Positions 1-7,293 of a stretch of DNA of 64,000 bases are shown here, piece by piece. A program made the position numbers and the translations under genes. Under the pieces are notes generated by a model that saw only the letters and a program-made list of their open reading frames with translations, did no database searches and was not told the origin of the DNA. The stretch comes from Corynebacterium tuberculostearicum SK141 (GTDB lineage Bacteria; Actinomycetota; Actinomycetes; Mycobacteriales; Mycobacteriaceae). How positions within the stretch are numbered: position 1 is the first letter of the stretch; each line of letters starts with the position of its first letter. The stretch spans positions 186,001 through 250,000 of the forward strand of contig NZ_ACVP01000023.1 of the NCBI RefSeq assembly GCF_000175635.1, written 5' to 3'.

Positions 1-345
1 GCCGCGGCCCTCACGTTGTACAACCTTGGGGGATTGCACAAAGTTGCAGTTCACGCCCGCATTTTCGGCCGATTTACAGGCACGGTACAAAGGGTTGGTG
101 AACTCGCGCCACGCTGCATATCCCATGAGCGGCATGAGGTCACGGGCAGACCAATAGGCATTGCCCTCGGCGTCGGTGCGTGCGATTTGGTCAAACGGGG
201 CTGTGTGCCTCTCTCGCGCCCTGTAGTGCCGGTCTGGATAAGTTATGCCGCCGAGGCGTGAAAGGCCGTCTATGGCCGCGTGAGGCGTTAATTTCGCGCT
301 GTTTGGCCCCTCGGCGTGGTCTACCAGTCCAACAAAGTGGGTGGA
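1..345 (-). CDS. Partial phage antirepressor (DinD/BRO-like N-terminal domain), runs off left edge
   Basis: The reverse strand reads PFDQIARTDAEGNAYWSARD and then LMPLMGYAAWREF, which is the opening of the phage antirepressor/DinD family: a Y/FWSARDL block followed by an LMGY..W..F block, continuing into SAENAGVN. Such proteins bind DNA or repressors through this N-terminal domain. The C-terminus lies beyond base 1. Similarity begins near base 198. Upstream the frame is open to a TAA at 346-348 but contains no ATG, GTG or TTG codon, so the start is unclear: a CTG at 325-327 overlaps the end of the HNH gene, or the 5' end is damaged. The family assignment is good; intactness is doubtful. Confidence 0.6.
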
Positions 346-653
346 TTAGGCCCGCGGCGGGAACGCCGCCCGTCGCCGCGAGCGGAGTTGCACGAGCGGT
401 GCGCGGGTTTTACCTCTCCCATGAGGTCACCGCCTTGGCTAAGGGGTACAAGGTGGTCGAGGGTGAACGCCCGGCCGTGCGTTGGCGGCAAGTTCATGTC
501 GATAGCGCCACCGCACAACCAGCACACAGCTAAAGCCGGGTCGCGCTCAAGTTTGCGCCGCCAACTGGTGACCTTTTTGCGCCATGAGTGGGAAAAGGCA
601 TAAGGGTCGGTGGTCTTATCGCGCTTTTTGCGGGGTGCTTGGGGTCTAGTCAC
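321..653 (-). CDS. HNH endonuclease of the mobile element
   Basis: This 110-residue basic protein has a compact HNH nuclease core: a CWLCGG zinc knuckle, then LDHLVPLSQGG carrying the catalytic His, then HRSCNSARG with the metal-binding His, Cys and Asn. It reads as a typical small phage HNH enzyme, a class often encoded beside terminase genes and needed for DNA packaging or nicking. The start is a GTG preceded by AAAGGA at a suitable distance. It lies downstream of the putative origin region and just upstream of the antirepressor-like frame. The fold is clear; the biological role (packaging or homing) is inferred from phage homologues. Confidence 0.8.
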   Translation of the reverse strand: MTRPQAPRKKRDKTTDPYAFSHSWRKKVTSWRRKLERDPALAVCWLCGGAIDMNLPPTHGRAFTLDHLVPLSQGGDLMGEVKPAHRSCNSARGDGRRSRRGPNPPTLLDW

Positions 654-986
654 GGCTGTTGTTCCTTTCGCGTTGGTGCGCTACGGCCATTTTATGCACG
701 TTTTATACACCGCATGAGGGGAAATTTATGTGCCGGTTCCGAGCGTTTGGGTTACGCGGTACAAGTTTCCATATACCGGGGAGATAGAGAGGCCGGGGCC
801 GAGGGGAGTCACCCCCACCCCGGCAAGGGGCCGGAGACTAGGCCAATGGAAATTATACGCGAGATTTCCAATTATTCAGTTCCATCTTTCATTGGTGTTG
901 CTCACTACGCGCGGCCGCGGCGTGAGACATGTCCACACAGCGGGTTCAAACCCCTTTATTTTCCCTTTGATTTCACATCGGTTTTG

Positions 987-1035
987 GTGTCCTTGGTGTG
1001 TGTCTCTCCCCTAAAGGAGAGAGACACACGGACAC
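987..1035. repeat. Long imperfect hairpin
   Basis: GTGTGTCTCTC at 998-1008 pairs perfectly with GAGAGACACAC at 1019-1029. Outside this, GTGTCC at 987-992 pairs with GGACAC at 1030-1035 after a 5-base bulge. The outer arm is part of the repeated GGACACAAG motif. It could be an origin structure or the terminator of the upstream replication operon; there is no U-run typical of a terminator. Confidence 0.6.
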
Positions 1036-1207
1036 AAGCGCATCATTTTTGTTTATAGACACGCACCCAGACACACATCACGAGGGCTCATTTATATTGC
1101 TTGAGCTGCGTTAATGGTGTCTTTTTCTTGTGTCCCGGTGCATGTCTGTATGTAGCAAAATCTTGTGTCCCAGACACAACACCCGAAATTACATCGGGAC
1201 ACAAGAT
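1030..1207. repeat. Iteron-like repeats (GGACACAAG / CTTGTGTCC)
   Basis: TCTTGTGTCCC occurs at 1126-1136 and 1161-1171, exactly 35 bases apart. Its complement GGGACACAAGA occurs at 1196-1206, and a shorter GGACACAAG at 1030-1038. ATCTTGTGTCCC (1160-1171) and GGGACACAAGAT (1196-1207) form a perfect 12-bp inverted repeat separated by 24 bases. Repeats of this kind beside a replication gene are usually Rep-protein or repressor binding sites; which applies here is not shown by the sequence. Confidence 0.6.
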
Positions 1208-1226
1208 ATAGGTATTATTTTTACCA

Positions 1227-3515
1227 CTATTCAAGGGCCTCTATGGCGTCCTTTTCAGCGTCCAATTTGATGTGCTCAACCAAGGCTCGGGCGGGTGCGG
1301 ATATGTCAGCGCCGGGGGCGGCTACCCAAGCACGGCTACCGCGTTTCTTTCGGGCAATAAGGCCTTTATCCTTGGCCCGGTTAAGGGCCGTGGTAAACCT
1401 CTTCGCGCCGCCCGTGGTGCGCGGTGATAGTTCTTTCCACAGGTTCTTAAGGCGCGCCTCTGGCAACCCGTCGCCGTCGTCGTAGGTGGCGACAATGGCA
1501 TACACAATCTCGTGCAGGCTTGGGCGCTTTTCGTCACCGAGGCCGGTTAGATAGAGGTCTACACGGCTAACAGCACCGTCGGTAGCGGTAGCTTGCTTGG
1601 CGCGCTTGGTGTCCTCATGTGGCGGGTCTACAGTCACCGAGAGACCGCCGCCTGTACCGTCCACGGTCACTGTTGCCACGCGTGCTTGGCGGTGCTGGTT
1701 AGGGGTCTCTGCGAACTTTCGCACGCCGCCGCCCTTATCCTTGCCAATGTAGACCTCGAGGGTGCCCACCTTGCCTTGGGCAGGCGGGGTGAGCACGTCC
1801 ACGGTGTAGGCCGCGCCGGTAAGCTGGCCCATCTTCTGATTTGAGCCCACTGCGAAACGCCCGCCGGTGCCATTTTTGACCACGTGGTCTACCACGACGA
1901 CGGCCGCGCCGGTGGACGTGGCTAGATAGTTGACCACTTTGCCAAACCACTGAACGACGTCGTCGCCGTCATTTGAGTTCAGCCCGGCGTCCGATAGCGC
2001 CGTGGTTACGCCGTCAATTACAACGAGGCCATATGACTGCCCGGCCATGTAATCCAGCCCCTCGGGCTCTACGCAATTGCCGCCCGCGGGCTCGGGGTTC
2101 CAATAGTCAAGCATGGATAGCGTCGCCTCGTCCGGTGTTCCCATCGCTCGCAAACGGCCGATAACGCTAAGGGCGGTGTCCTCATAGTCAAGGTAAAGCA
2201 CGCGCTGCCCGTCGGTAATGAGCTTGGCGGCTAGTGCCTGCATGAGTAGAGACTTGCCAGACTCACTTTCGCCATGCACGCTGTGCGAGCGGCCGGGGTA
2301 AAGCAGATTTTCGCCGTCGGTGCGCGTCCACAAGGTTGGTGTGGGTGGGGTGTAGTCGTCGGCCAAAATGACGCTTAGGTCTACTTTGCCGCGCGGCTGT
2401 GTGGCCTCTCGGCTAGTGCCGCTGCCTCGCAATTCAGCGGCGCTTAGCGCCTGCCCGCCGGTGGAATAGTCAAGCCCTAAAGCCTCAAACGCGGCCGAGG
2501 TGTCGCCGTCGTGGTGCATATAGGTCACGTAGTCGAACTTGCTTACCCTCTTGCCCTTGTCCTCTATGACGTCCATGAGCTTTTGGGGCGGGTTATCTGT
2601 CCATACGGCAAGTGCACCGCCGTTGTTGGATAGCTCGCACTGTCCGGTGTGTGCCGTTGCGGATTTGGGGTTAGCGTGCGTGCCTGGTGCTGTATAGATG
2701 TCACACCCACAGCTGTCGCTGTCCCCGGTGTTAATCCAGTCGTCGGGGATTAGTAGCTGTTCCCACTCTGTTTCTTGCGCCCACTGGTCAATGCTGGTTA
2801 CCGGCGTGCTGTTGGGCTCTCGCGTGGTCTTGGTCTCGGGCTTGTCCACCCGGCGTGCAGCCTCAATGACGGCACTGCCTTGCACGCTGCTATAGACGGC
2901 GCCCTGCACTACGTAAGCAGGCTGGTTAGGGTCTGCCACGTCGGTGCGCACGCTGCCCGGTAATACAACGTAGCGGTCGCCGGTCATTACGGTGGCGGCG
3001 CCTGCTTTGGACTCTTTGAGCTCCCCAGCATTTTCGGCGTCAATCCACCAATGGCCGCCGCCATGGTGCACCCCGGCGGTGCCCGGGGTGGCTACGGTAG
3101 CCCGCGGCATAGAGGTGGCGTGCTCTTTCTGCCATTCCTGCCAATCCTCGACCTCGGCCGGGGTATCGGCGTCCACCACAACAATCCCACTGGCACCGAG
3201 GTTCATTCCCAGATTGCAGCCGGTGGAATACATGGCGTCAAAGGTAGCCGGGTCGGTGGTAGCCCCGTGCACGCCGTTCGGTGTCGCTGGTAGCTTTTCC
3301 CCGGCCCTAAGCGGCAACACCGCTACGCCCTCGGCCTGTAGGGCATGCACGTAGTCCAGCACCAAGTCACGGCCGTCTAAATCTACGCGCGCGGCGCTGC
3401 TAAGAATGTCCGTTAACCGTTCTGCCCGGCTCAAACCATGCTGTGCGGACTGTGTGGACTCAAGATTATGGGTTACCATAGTAACTGTCACTTTCTTTGT
3501 TGTTGGTGGTGGCAT
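1227..3515 (-). CDS. Bifunctional primase-polymerase / AAA ATPase replication protein
   Basis: About 762 residues. The N-terminal ~190 residues match the bifunctional prim-pol domain: VVVDADT supplies the catalytic acidic pair, followed by the GVHHGGGHWW block. A central region leads into a RepA-like AAA_25 ATPase with Walker A GESESGKS (about residue 415) and Walker B LVVIDG (about 498). A helical C-terminus resembles a winged helix. It should prime and unwind the element's DNA. I prefer the ATG at 3515, which has GAGG five bases upstream; ATG 3479 is an alternative. It overlaps the end of the preceding gene. This corresponds to Rv1582c in the phiRv1 layout. Function is well supported by motifs; autonomous replication is inferred. 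Confidence 0.85.
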   Translation of the reverse strand: MPPPTTKKVTVTMVTHNLESTQSAQHGLSRAERLTDILSSAARVDLDGRDLVLDYVHALQAEGVAVLPLRAGEKLPATPNGVHGATTDPATFDAMYSTGCNLGMNLGASGIVVVDADTPAEVEDWQEWQKEHATSMPRATVATPGTAGVHHGGGHWWIDAENAGELKESKAGAATVMTGDRYVVLPGSVRTDVADPNQPAYVVQGAVYSSVQGSAVIEAARRVDKPETKTTREPNSTPVTSIDQWAQETEWEQLLIPDDWINTGDSDSCGCDIYTAPGTHANPKSATAHTGQCELSNNGGALAVWTDNPPQKLMDVIEDKGKRVSKFDYVTYMHHDGDTSAAFEALGLDYSTGGQALSAAELRGSGTSREATQPRGKVDLSVILADDYTPPTPTLWTRTDGENLLYPGRSHSVHGESESGKSLLMQALAAKLITDGQRVLYLDYEDTALSVIGRLRAMGTPDEATLSMLDYWNPEPAGGNCVEPEGLDYMAGQSYGLVVIDGVTTALSDAGLNSNDGDDVVQWFGKVVNYLATSTGAAVVVVDHVVKNGTGGRFAVGSNQKMGQLTGAAYTVDVLTPPAQGKVGTLEVYIGKDKGGGVRKFAETPNQHRQARVATVTVDGTGGGLSVTVDPPHEDTKRAKQATATDGAVSRVDLYLTGLGDEKRPSLHEIVYAIVATYDDGDGLPEARLKNLWKELSPRTTGGAKRFTTALNRAKDKGLIARKKRGSRAWVAAPGADISAPARALVEHIKLDAEKDAIEALE

Positions 3516-3891
3516 GGTGGCCCTCGCTGTGAGTCCTTTCGGCGGGGGTCTTTTCCATGCGCGATTTCTTGCCGTGATACCAAGGCAGGACAAGGCCTAC
3601 TTTCACCCACTTTTGATTAGCGGGGGCAGGCTTGGGCCGCTGCCTTAGATGGTCGGGTAGTACTTCGCCTTTTGGTTCACCGCGGTTGCCAAGGCGGCGG
3701 CGTAATTGGCGGCGCTCTTCGAGGGTTTGCGGGTGGTCAGCGCAGAACGTTATCTGTGGCGGTGGTTCAGGCACTGTGTAATAGATTCTCGGAGGGGTGG
3801 CAATGGTAAATAAGTCTCCCAATACCCACCCTGCGCCGGTTTGCTCCCATACGCCCACGACGGTGCCGGGGTGCAGACATATTGGTTCCAT
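3466..3891 (-). CDS. Hypothetical protein of the mobile element
   Basis: This 141-residue protein has no family I recognise. It opens with a short hydrophobic and aromatic segment (PGTVVGVWEQTG), includes a proline run, and is very basic in the middle (ERRQLRRRLGNRG), with a low-complexity tail. The stop of the preceding small gene directly abuts its ATG, and its own 3' end overlaps the replication gene, so it is translationally embedded in the element's early operon. The C-terminal 40 residues lie in the overlap and may be poorly constrained. Confidence 0.6.
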   Translation of the reverse strand: MEPICLHPGTVVGVWEQTGAGWVLGDLFTIATPPRIYYTVPEPPPQITFCADHPQTLEERRQLRRRLGNRGEPKGEVLPDHLRQRPKPAPANQKWVKVGLVLPWYHGKKSRMEKTPAERTHSEGHHATTNNKESDSYYGNP

Positions 3892-4062
3892 CTACACCAC
3901 CGCCTTATTGGCTCGGTAGATGGAGGTCAATCGGTCTAGGCGCTCGGGGCTTAAGGCAGGCGCGCGGCGGGCCTCGTGGGCGGCCTTGAGAGTGTCCACC
4001 GTGGCGAAAGAAAGACGGATATATTCCGCGCGCTGCGTAGGCGTCATTGCGGGTGCGGTCAT
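3892..4062 (-). CDS. Small hypothetical protein of the mobile element (56 aa)
   Basis: A short open frame starts with ATG at 4062, three bases after the preceding stop, and ends with TAG touching the next ATG at 3891. The product begins MTAPAMTPTQRAEYIRLSF and ends YRANKAVV. It is predicted helical and charged, with no cysteines and no signal peptide. The perfect fit between two tightly packed genes on the same strand is the main evidence that it is real. No function is recognised. Confidence 0.65.
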   Translation of the reverse strand: MTAPAMTPTQRAEYIRLSFATVDTLKAAHEARRAPALSPERLDRLTSIYRANKAVV

Positions 4063-4065
4063 GGC

Positions 4066-4290
4066 TTATGCACCCACCTTGGACAAAATGGCGGCTACAT
4101 CGTCAATATGAGCTTGGGTGAGGGCAGGCGCCTCGGCCATGATTTTGCGGGCGTACTCACTGATTCGGCACGCGGCTAGGTCTTGTTCCAGCTCGGTGGT
4201 GTCAGTGTCTGGGTGCCAGCGCCTTTTCGCGTTAAGGCGCCCGTTTAGGCGATATACGGTTGGTGATTCTTTGGGGGCCATTGTCGGCAT
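4066..4290 (-). CDS. Small phage protein, candidate recombination directionality factor
   Basis: This 74-residue protein runs GRLNAKRRWHPD, then LAACRISEYARKIMAEAP, then ALTQAHIDDVAAILSKVG. Small actinophage proteins with a basic start and an 'APALT...LA.LL'-like helical end recur next to serine integrases; in phiRv1 the excisionase Rv1584c is a similar-sized protein in a comparable position. That assignment is inference. Start is ambiguous between ATG 4290 and ATG 4281, each about 10 bases from one of two AAAGG ribosome sites. The upstream site sits in a 7-bp hairpin stem (4300-4306/4313-4319). It is the first gene after the promoter at 4445-4473. Confidence 0.6.
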   Translation of the reverse strand: MPTMAPKESPTVYRLNGRLNAKRRWHPDTDTTELEQDLAACRISEYARKIMAEAPALTQAHIDDVAAILSKVGA

Positions 4291-4444
4291 ACCTTTCAGA
4301 CCTTTCTCGGAAGAAAGGTTGTTAGGCCACCGTTTAGGCAGGGTATGGAGGCTCCCCGCGGCTTAACGTGGTGAATACCGTGTACCCACTCTCTAAGGTG
4401 GGGTTGGCTCGTTTAGTAGACCACGCCGATAAAGTTGTGCCTCA

Positions 4445-4473
4445 ATTATAAACTATAGAGTTTCATAGTTCAA
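4445..4473 (-). promoter_or_regulatory. Strong promoter of the element's early operon
   Basis: On the reverse strand TTGAAC (4468-4473) and TATAAT (4445-4450) are separated by exactly 17 bases, nearly consensus for the housekeeping sigma factor. It drives the leftward genes starting at 4290. The spacer is filled by a palindrome (separate entry). Confidence 0.8.
4451..4470. promoter_or_regulatory. Palindromic operator inside the early promoter
   Basis: AACTATAGAGTTTCATAGTT has perfect 6-bp arms (AACTAT/ATAGTT) around 8 bases and occupies the -35/-10 spacer. A nested AAACTnnnnAGTTT symmetry overlaps it. Placement between the two promoter boxes is typical for a phage repressor or Cro site. The repressor gene itself is not identified in the window. 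Confidence 0.6.
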
Positions 4474-4780
4474 CCGAGGGGGTGCCCCCATTGAGATAAT
4501 CGCCCCACCACTGCCGAAGCTGTGCCCCGCTCACTGTGTGTACGCGGTGGCACTTGGTACATTCCACGGCGTAAACGTGCTCACCTACAAACGCATTGGG
4601 CTTGCCCGGTTGTCCCGATTCAGTCACCACAGCGTTACGCACTGCCATGGTGAACGTGCCCCCAAGTCCGCGGTTGTCATGGGCACCACGCTTGAGCCAC
4701 ATGAGGTTAGAGACCGGCCGAGGCGCCCCTTGTGGCGTAGGCCGACACTTGCATTTAATTTTCAGTACGCGAGAGGCCAT
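4463..4780 (-). CDS. Small zinc-ribbon-like protein downstream of integrase
   Basis: About 105 residues, starting at ATG 4780 two bases after the integrase stop codon, with GGAAAG as ribosome site. Two cysteine pairs, KCKC near the N-terminus and ECTKC followed by HRVHT near residue 80, suggest a zinc-binding knuckle. The tail contains LRQWWGDYL. It is cotranscribed with the integrase, and its last bases overlap the early promoter region. In phiRv1 a small gene (Rv1585c) occupies this position. Function is unknown. Confidence 0.65.
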   Translation of the reverse strand: MASRVLKIKCKCRPTPQGAPRPVSNLMWLKRGAHDNRGLGGTFTMAVRNAVVTESGQPGKPNAFVGEHVYAVECTKCHRVHTVSGAQLRQWWGDYLNGGTPSVEL

Positions 4781-4782
4781 GG

Positions 4783-6261
4783 TTACGCTTTCCAATCTAC
4801 GGTGACATATTCAGGGTTGAACTTAGATTGCGGGCCGCCGGTGTGCTCTATGGTGATGGTCATTAGCGCTCGGATAAGTTCGCGCTTTAGTTCAAGCGTG
4901 GCTGTTACCCACCATGCGCGAACATCGGCAACCCCGGCCACCTCGGATAAGACACCGCCCGCGCCTGCCAGCTCTACAAGCTCGGCGTCGATAGCCTCAA
5001 GCTGGTCTGTTAACGCTTTGTTCATACGGCCGAACTGATCCATGCCCACGTTTCCTAGCGTGGCCTGTTGCTCGAGGTCTGCCATACGGCCTCGCACCAT
5101 ATCGCGTGTTGCCGTCAACTCTGCCCGGCGATCTGTATCCACACCGGCGGCAAGCTCGCCCACAATGTCACTAGCCGAAAGACGGGCTAGAACTAGGTTC
5201 GTAATGTAGTTTTCCAGCGGCTCGGCAATGCGCGATGGGTGGCCGCCGCCACGCTCTTTGCAGTAGTACACGCGCTTCGGCTGTCCCTCGCCCTTTTTCT
5301 TGTACCACTTTTTACGGCAGGATATGGGCGCACCACACTTGCCACACAGCGCAATTCCGCTAAGCAAGTGTTGCGGGGCGTTGCCTACACGGTTGGTCGT
5401 GCGAGCCGGGTTGGTCAGGTGTGCCCACAACGCCTGCCATACCTCGGGGTCGAGCACCGGCTCCCAATTGCCGCGGCCGATAATTCCGAGCTTCTCCCAC
5501 GCGCTCAACTTCTCCCACTCGGCGGCGGTGTAGTCCTTTTTCTTTAACCCGTAATGCGTAAACCCGCCCATTGTTGGCGTTAGCAAGCTCTTGCGTAAGT
5601 TCTGTGCATTGGGGCGGCCGCCGCTGGTTGTGGTAACGCCCTTTTCCTCCCACTCACGGGCAATACGGCGTAGCGACTCCCCTGCCAAGATACGGGTTGC
5701 CGCGTCACGTACAAGGGGTGCCTCGGTGGGGTGAGGCTCACCGCTGCGGGTGTATCCAAACAGCCGGTTGGGCTTGGTGGGATAGTCCCCACGGCTGCGG
5801 TGCTGTGCAAAGGCGGCGGCCACACGGGTGGACTTAATCGCACTTTCCCACTGGCTCACGCCCGACAACATCGTGCTAATAAGGTCGACGTTGGGGTCGT
5901 CTAGGGCTTGCTCGCCGCCATTGACATAGATAAGGCGGCAGTGGGTGTTTTTGAGGGTGGCCTTGAATATTCCATATTCGCTCACGTTGCGGCTAATGCG
6001 GTCGGGTGCGAACGATAGCACCGCGCCAATCTTGCGGGCTTCAACGTCGGCTACAAGGTCAATAAAGCCGGGGCGCCTCTTTCCCGAGTAAGCAGAAATG
6101 GAGTTATCGGAATATACGCGGGACACCTCAAGGCCGTGCTCGGCGGCCAATTTACGGCACATTTCCTCTTGGCGCTCAACACCGGCACCGTCGTGCTTGT
6201 CTAGGGAAATGCGCACGTAGATACCGGCGGGCAGCGTTGTGGTGGTGGTCTTTTGGGTCAT
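4783..6261 (-). CDS. Large serine integrase (site-specific recombinase)
   Basis: About 492 residues with the three-part architecture of large serine recombinases. The N-terminal resolvase fold has nucleophile Ser19 in YVRISLDKHD and the DRISRN arginine block. A central recombinase domain (LFGYTRSG..., TPTMGGFTHYG) follows. Then comes a zinc ribbon starting CGKCGAPISC with its partner cysteine in YYCKERGGG, and a coiled-coil-rich tail. These enzymes join attP and attB and need a directionality factor for excision. I take ATG 6261 (MTQKTTTTTL) rather than 6285. The gene abuts the interrupted DUF222 gene, so it marks the element end. Closest functional analogue by target and layout: phiRv1 integrase Rv1586c. 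Confidence 0.92.
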   Translation of the reverse strand: MTQKTTTTTLPAGIYVRISLDKHDGAGVERQEEMCRKLAAEHGLEVSRVYSDNSISAYSGKRRPGFIDLVADVEARKIGAVLSFAPDRISRNVSEYGIFKATLKNTHCRLIYVNGGEQALDDPNVDLISTMLSGVSQWESAIKSTRVAAAFAQHRSRGDYPTKPNRLFGYTRSGEPHPTEAPLVRDAATRILAGESLRRIAREWEEKGVTTTSGGRPNAQNLRKSLLTPTMGGFTHYGLKKKDYTAAEWEKLSAWEKLGIIGRGNWEPVLDPEVWQALWAHLTNPARTTNRVGNAPQHLLSGIALCGKCGAPISCRKKWYKKKGEGQPKRVYYCKERGGGHPSRIAEPLENYITNLVLARLSASDIVGELAAGVDTDRRAELTATRDMVRGRMADLEQQATLGNVGMDQFGRMNKALTDQLEAIDAELVELAGAGGVLSEVAGVADVRAWWVTATLELKRELIRALMTITIEHTGGPQSKFNPEYVTVDWKA

Positions 6262-7162
6262 ATAGATAGTTGTACACCAATTCACCTATGAGCTTCGCAG
6301 CGTTGGTCTCGCCGCCATGCTTCCAGGCTTTGAGGTGGTGAATCTGGCACTTGTCGGCGGGGTAGTTACAGCTCTCCCACGGGCATACCGGGTTGACCGC
6401 AGCCGCCATGAGCCGCTGCTTGTCGTTGGCCACGCGCGAGGTCCGGTAGAGGTTGACCGGCCCCTCGTGGGGATGGACGAGCGTGACATAGCCGTGATCG
6501 CTCAGTGTCCGCGCGACAAGCTCCGCTCCGGTGATTCGAGCGCCATTGGTGAGTTGGAGGGTGATTTCCTCCCCGCCGCCGTCGACTATTCGGTCGAGTT
6601 CATCAAGGGTGAGAACCACCTGCGTCGTCACCGTCGCTCGCGTCGCATCCGCCTTGCCAAAGAAGAGTTCTTTGGCAGATTCCAGGGGCTTATTGGCATC
6701 CAATGCAGCGTGCATATCCGCCACATCGGCCGAATCCCCGGTAATGGTCAGTGACCAAGGGCCGCCGGAGCGGCGGGTGATGCGCACTCCCTTTTCGGGC
6801 GTACGGCGCGGTCGCAGTTCGCGTACCAAGGCGCGGGCGCGCTTTTCTAGGGCGGTGGCGCTGCCGCGAAAGGCACACAGTTCGGTGCGTAGTGTCCAGG
6901 CATCGCGCTGCGTCGGCAAGCGCAAGGCGTATTTTTCAATCAGCAGTAGCACGTCGAGGGAATGCCTAGTCTGCCGCGCCGCTCGCTGTTTGGCAGCAAA
7001 GCCGCACCGGCCGAAATAGGTATCGCATAGACGCAGCAGGTCGCGCGCGGCGATGTCGGAGGCGCCCCGCGCGATGAGCTCGCGATCGCTCAGCCCTTGA
7101 ACGGCGGCGACAATGTCCATGCCGGCGTTCACTGCGTTTAAGTATGCGTCCAATGCGGTCAT
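6176..7162 (-). pseudogene. DUF222/13E12-family HNH protein, C-terminus cut by the integrated element
   Basis: The first ~290 residues are a DUF222 (REP13E12) protein leading into its C-terminal HNH domain: CPWESCNYPADKCQIHH then LKAWKHGGETN. Normal members continue with an 'NL..LC..HN' segment that completes the nuclease. Here that half is replaced by about 40 element-encoded residues (LIGELVYNYLYDPKD...), so the active site is incomplete. A -10-like TAACTT (7169-7174) lies six bases before the ATG, suggesting a leaderless transcript. The missing 3' half is expected at the far end of the element. Expression of the fusion is possible but nuclease activity is unlikely. Confidence 0.85.
6285..6313. 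other. Element-chromosome junction (attL/attR region)
   Basis: Reading the DUF222 gene leftward, family-like coding ends around the codons for GGETNA (near 6300-6313). The frame then continues into unrelated sequence directly upstream of the integrase start. The junction therefore lies within about 6285-6313. The crossover dinucleotide cannot be named without the other att site, which is outside the window. Confidence 0.65.
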
Positions 7163-7293
7163 GCCGCTAAGTTAAATAGCCCCCACACGCCCACGCGAGC
7201 CGCATATCGGCCCGCTGTGGATAACCCGCGTTGGCCCGTCAACAACACTGCCCGCCGCGGGCGCGCGACGGGCAGTTATCCACAGGTGGAAAT

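Larger units (their letters stand above)
654..1226. other. Non-coding region of the element with hairpin and repeated 9-mers; candidate replication origin
   Basis: No convincing gene is seen in these 570 bases. They contain a long imperfect hairpin (987-1035) and four copies of the 9-mer GGACACAAG, two in each orientation, between 1030 and 1207. Surrounding sequence is AT-richer than the flanking genes. The position directly downstream of the replication protein suggests an origin or repressor-binding region. Forward-strand open frames here (588-1058, 730-1014) have no recognisable product. Confidence 0.5.

Noticed and set aside
941..965. GGGTTCAAACCCC resembling a tRNA T-loop
   Set aside because: The arm does not pair into a 5-bp T-stem with a 7-base loop, and no acceptor or anticodon arms can be drawn around it.
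588..1058. Forward-strand open frames (588-1058 and 730-1014) in the element's non-coding region
   Set aside because: No ribosome site, no recognisable product, and the hairpin and repeats would fall inside or beside them; non-coding function is the simpler reading.
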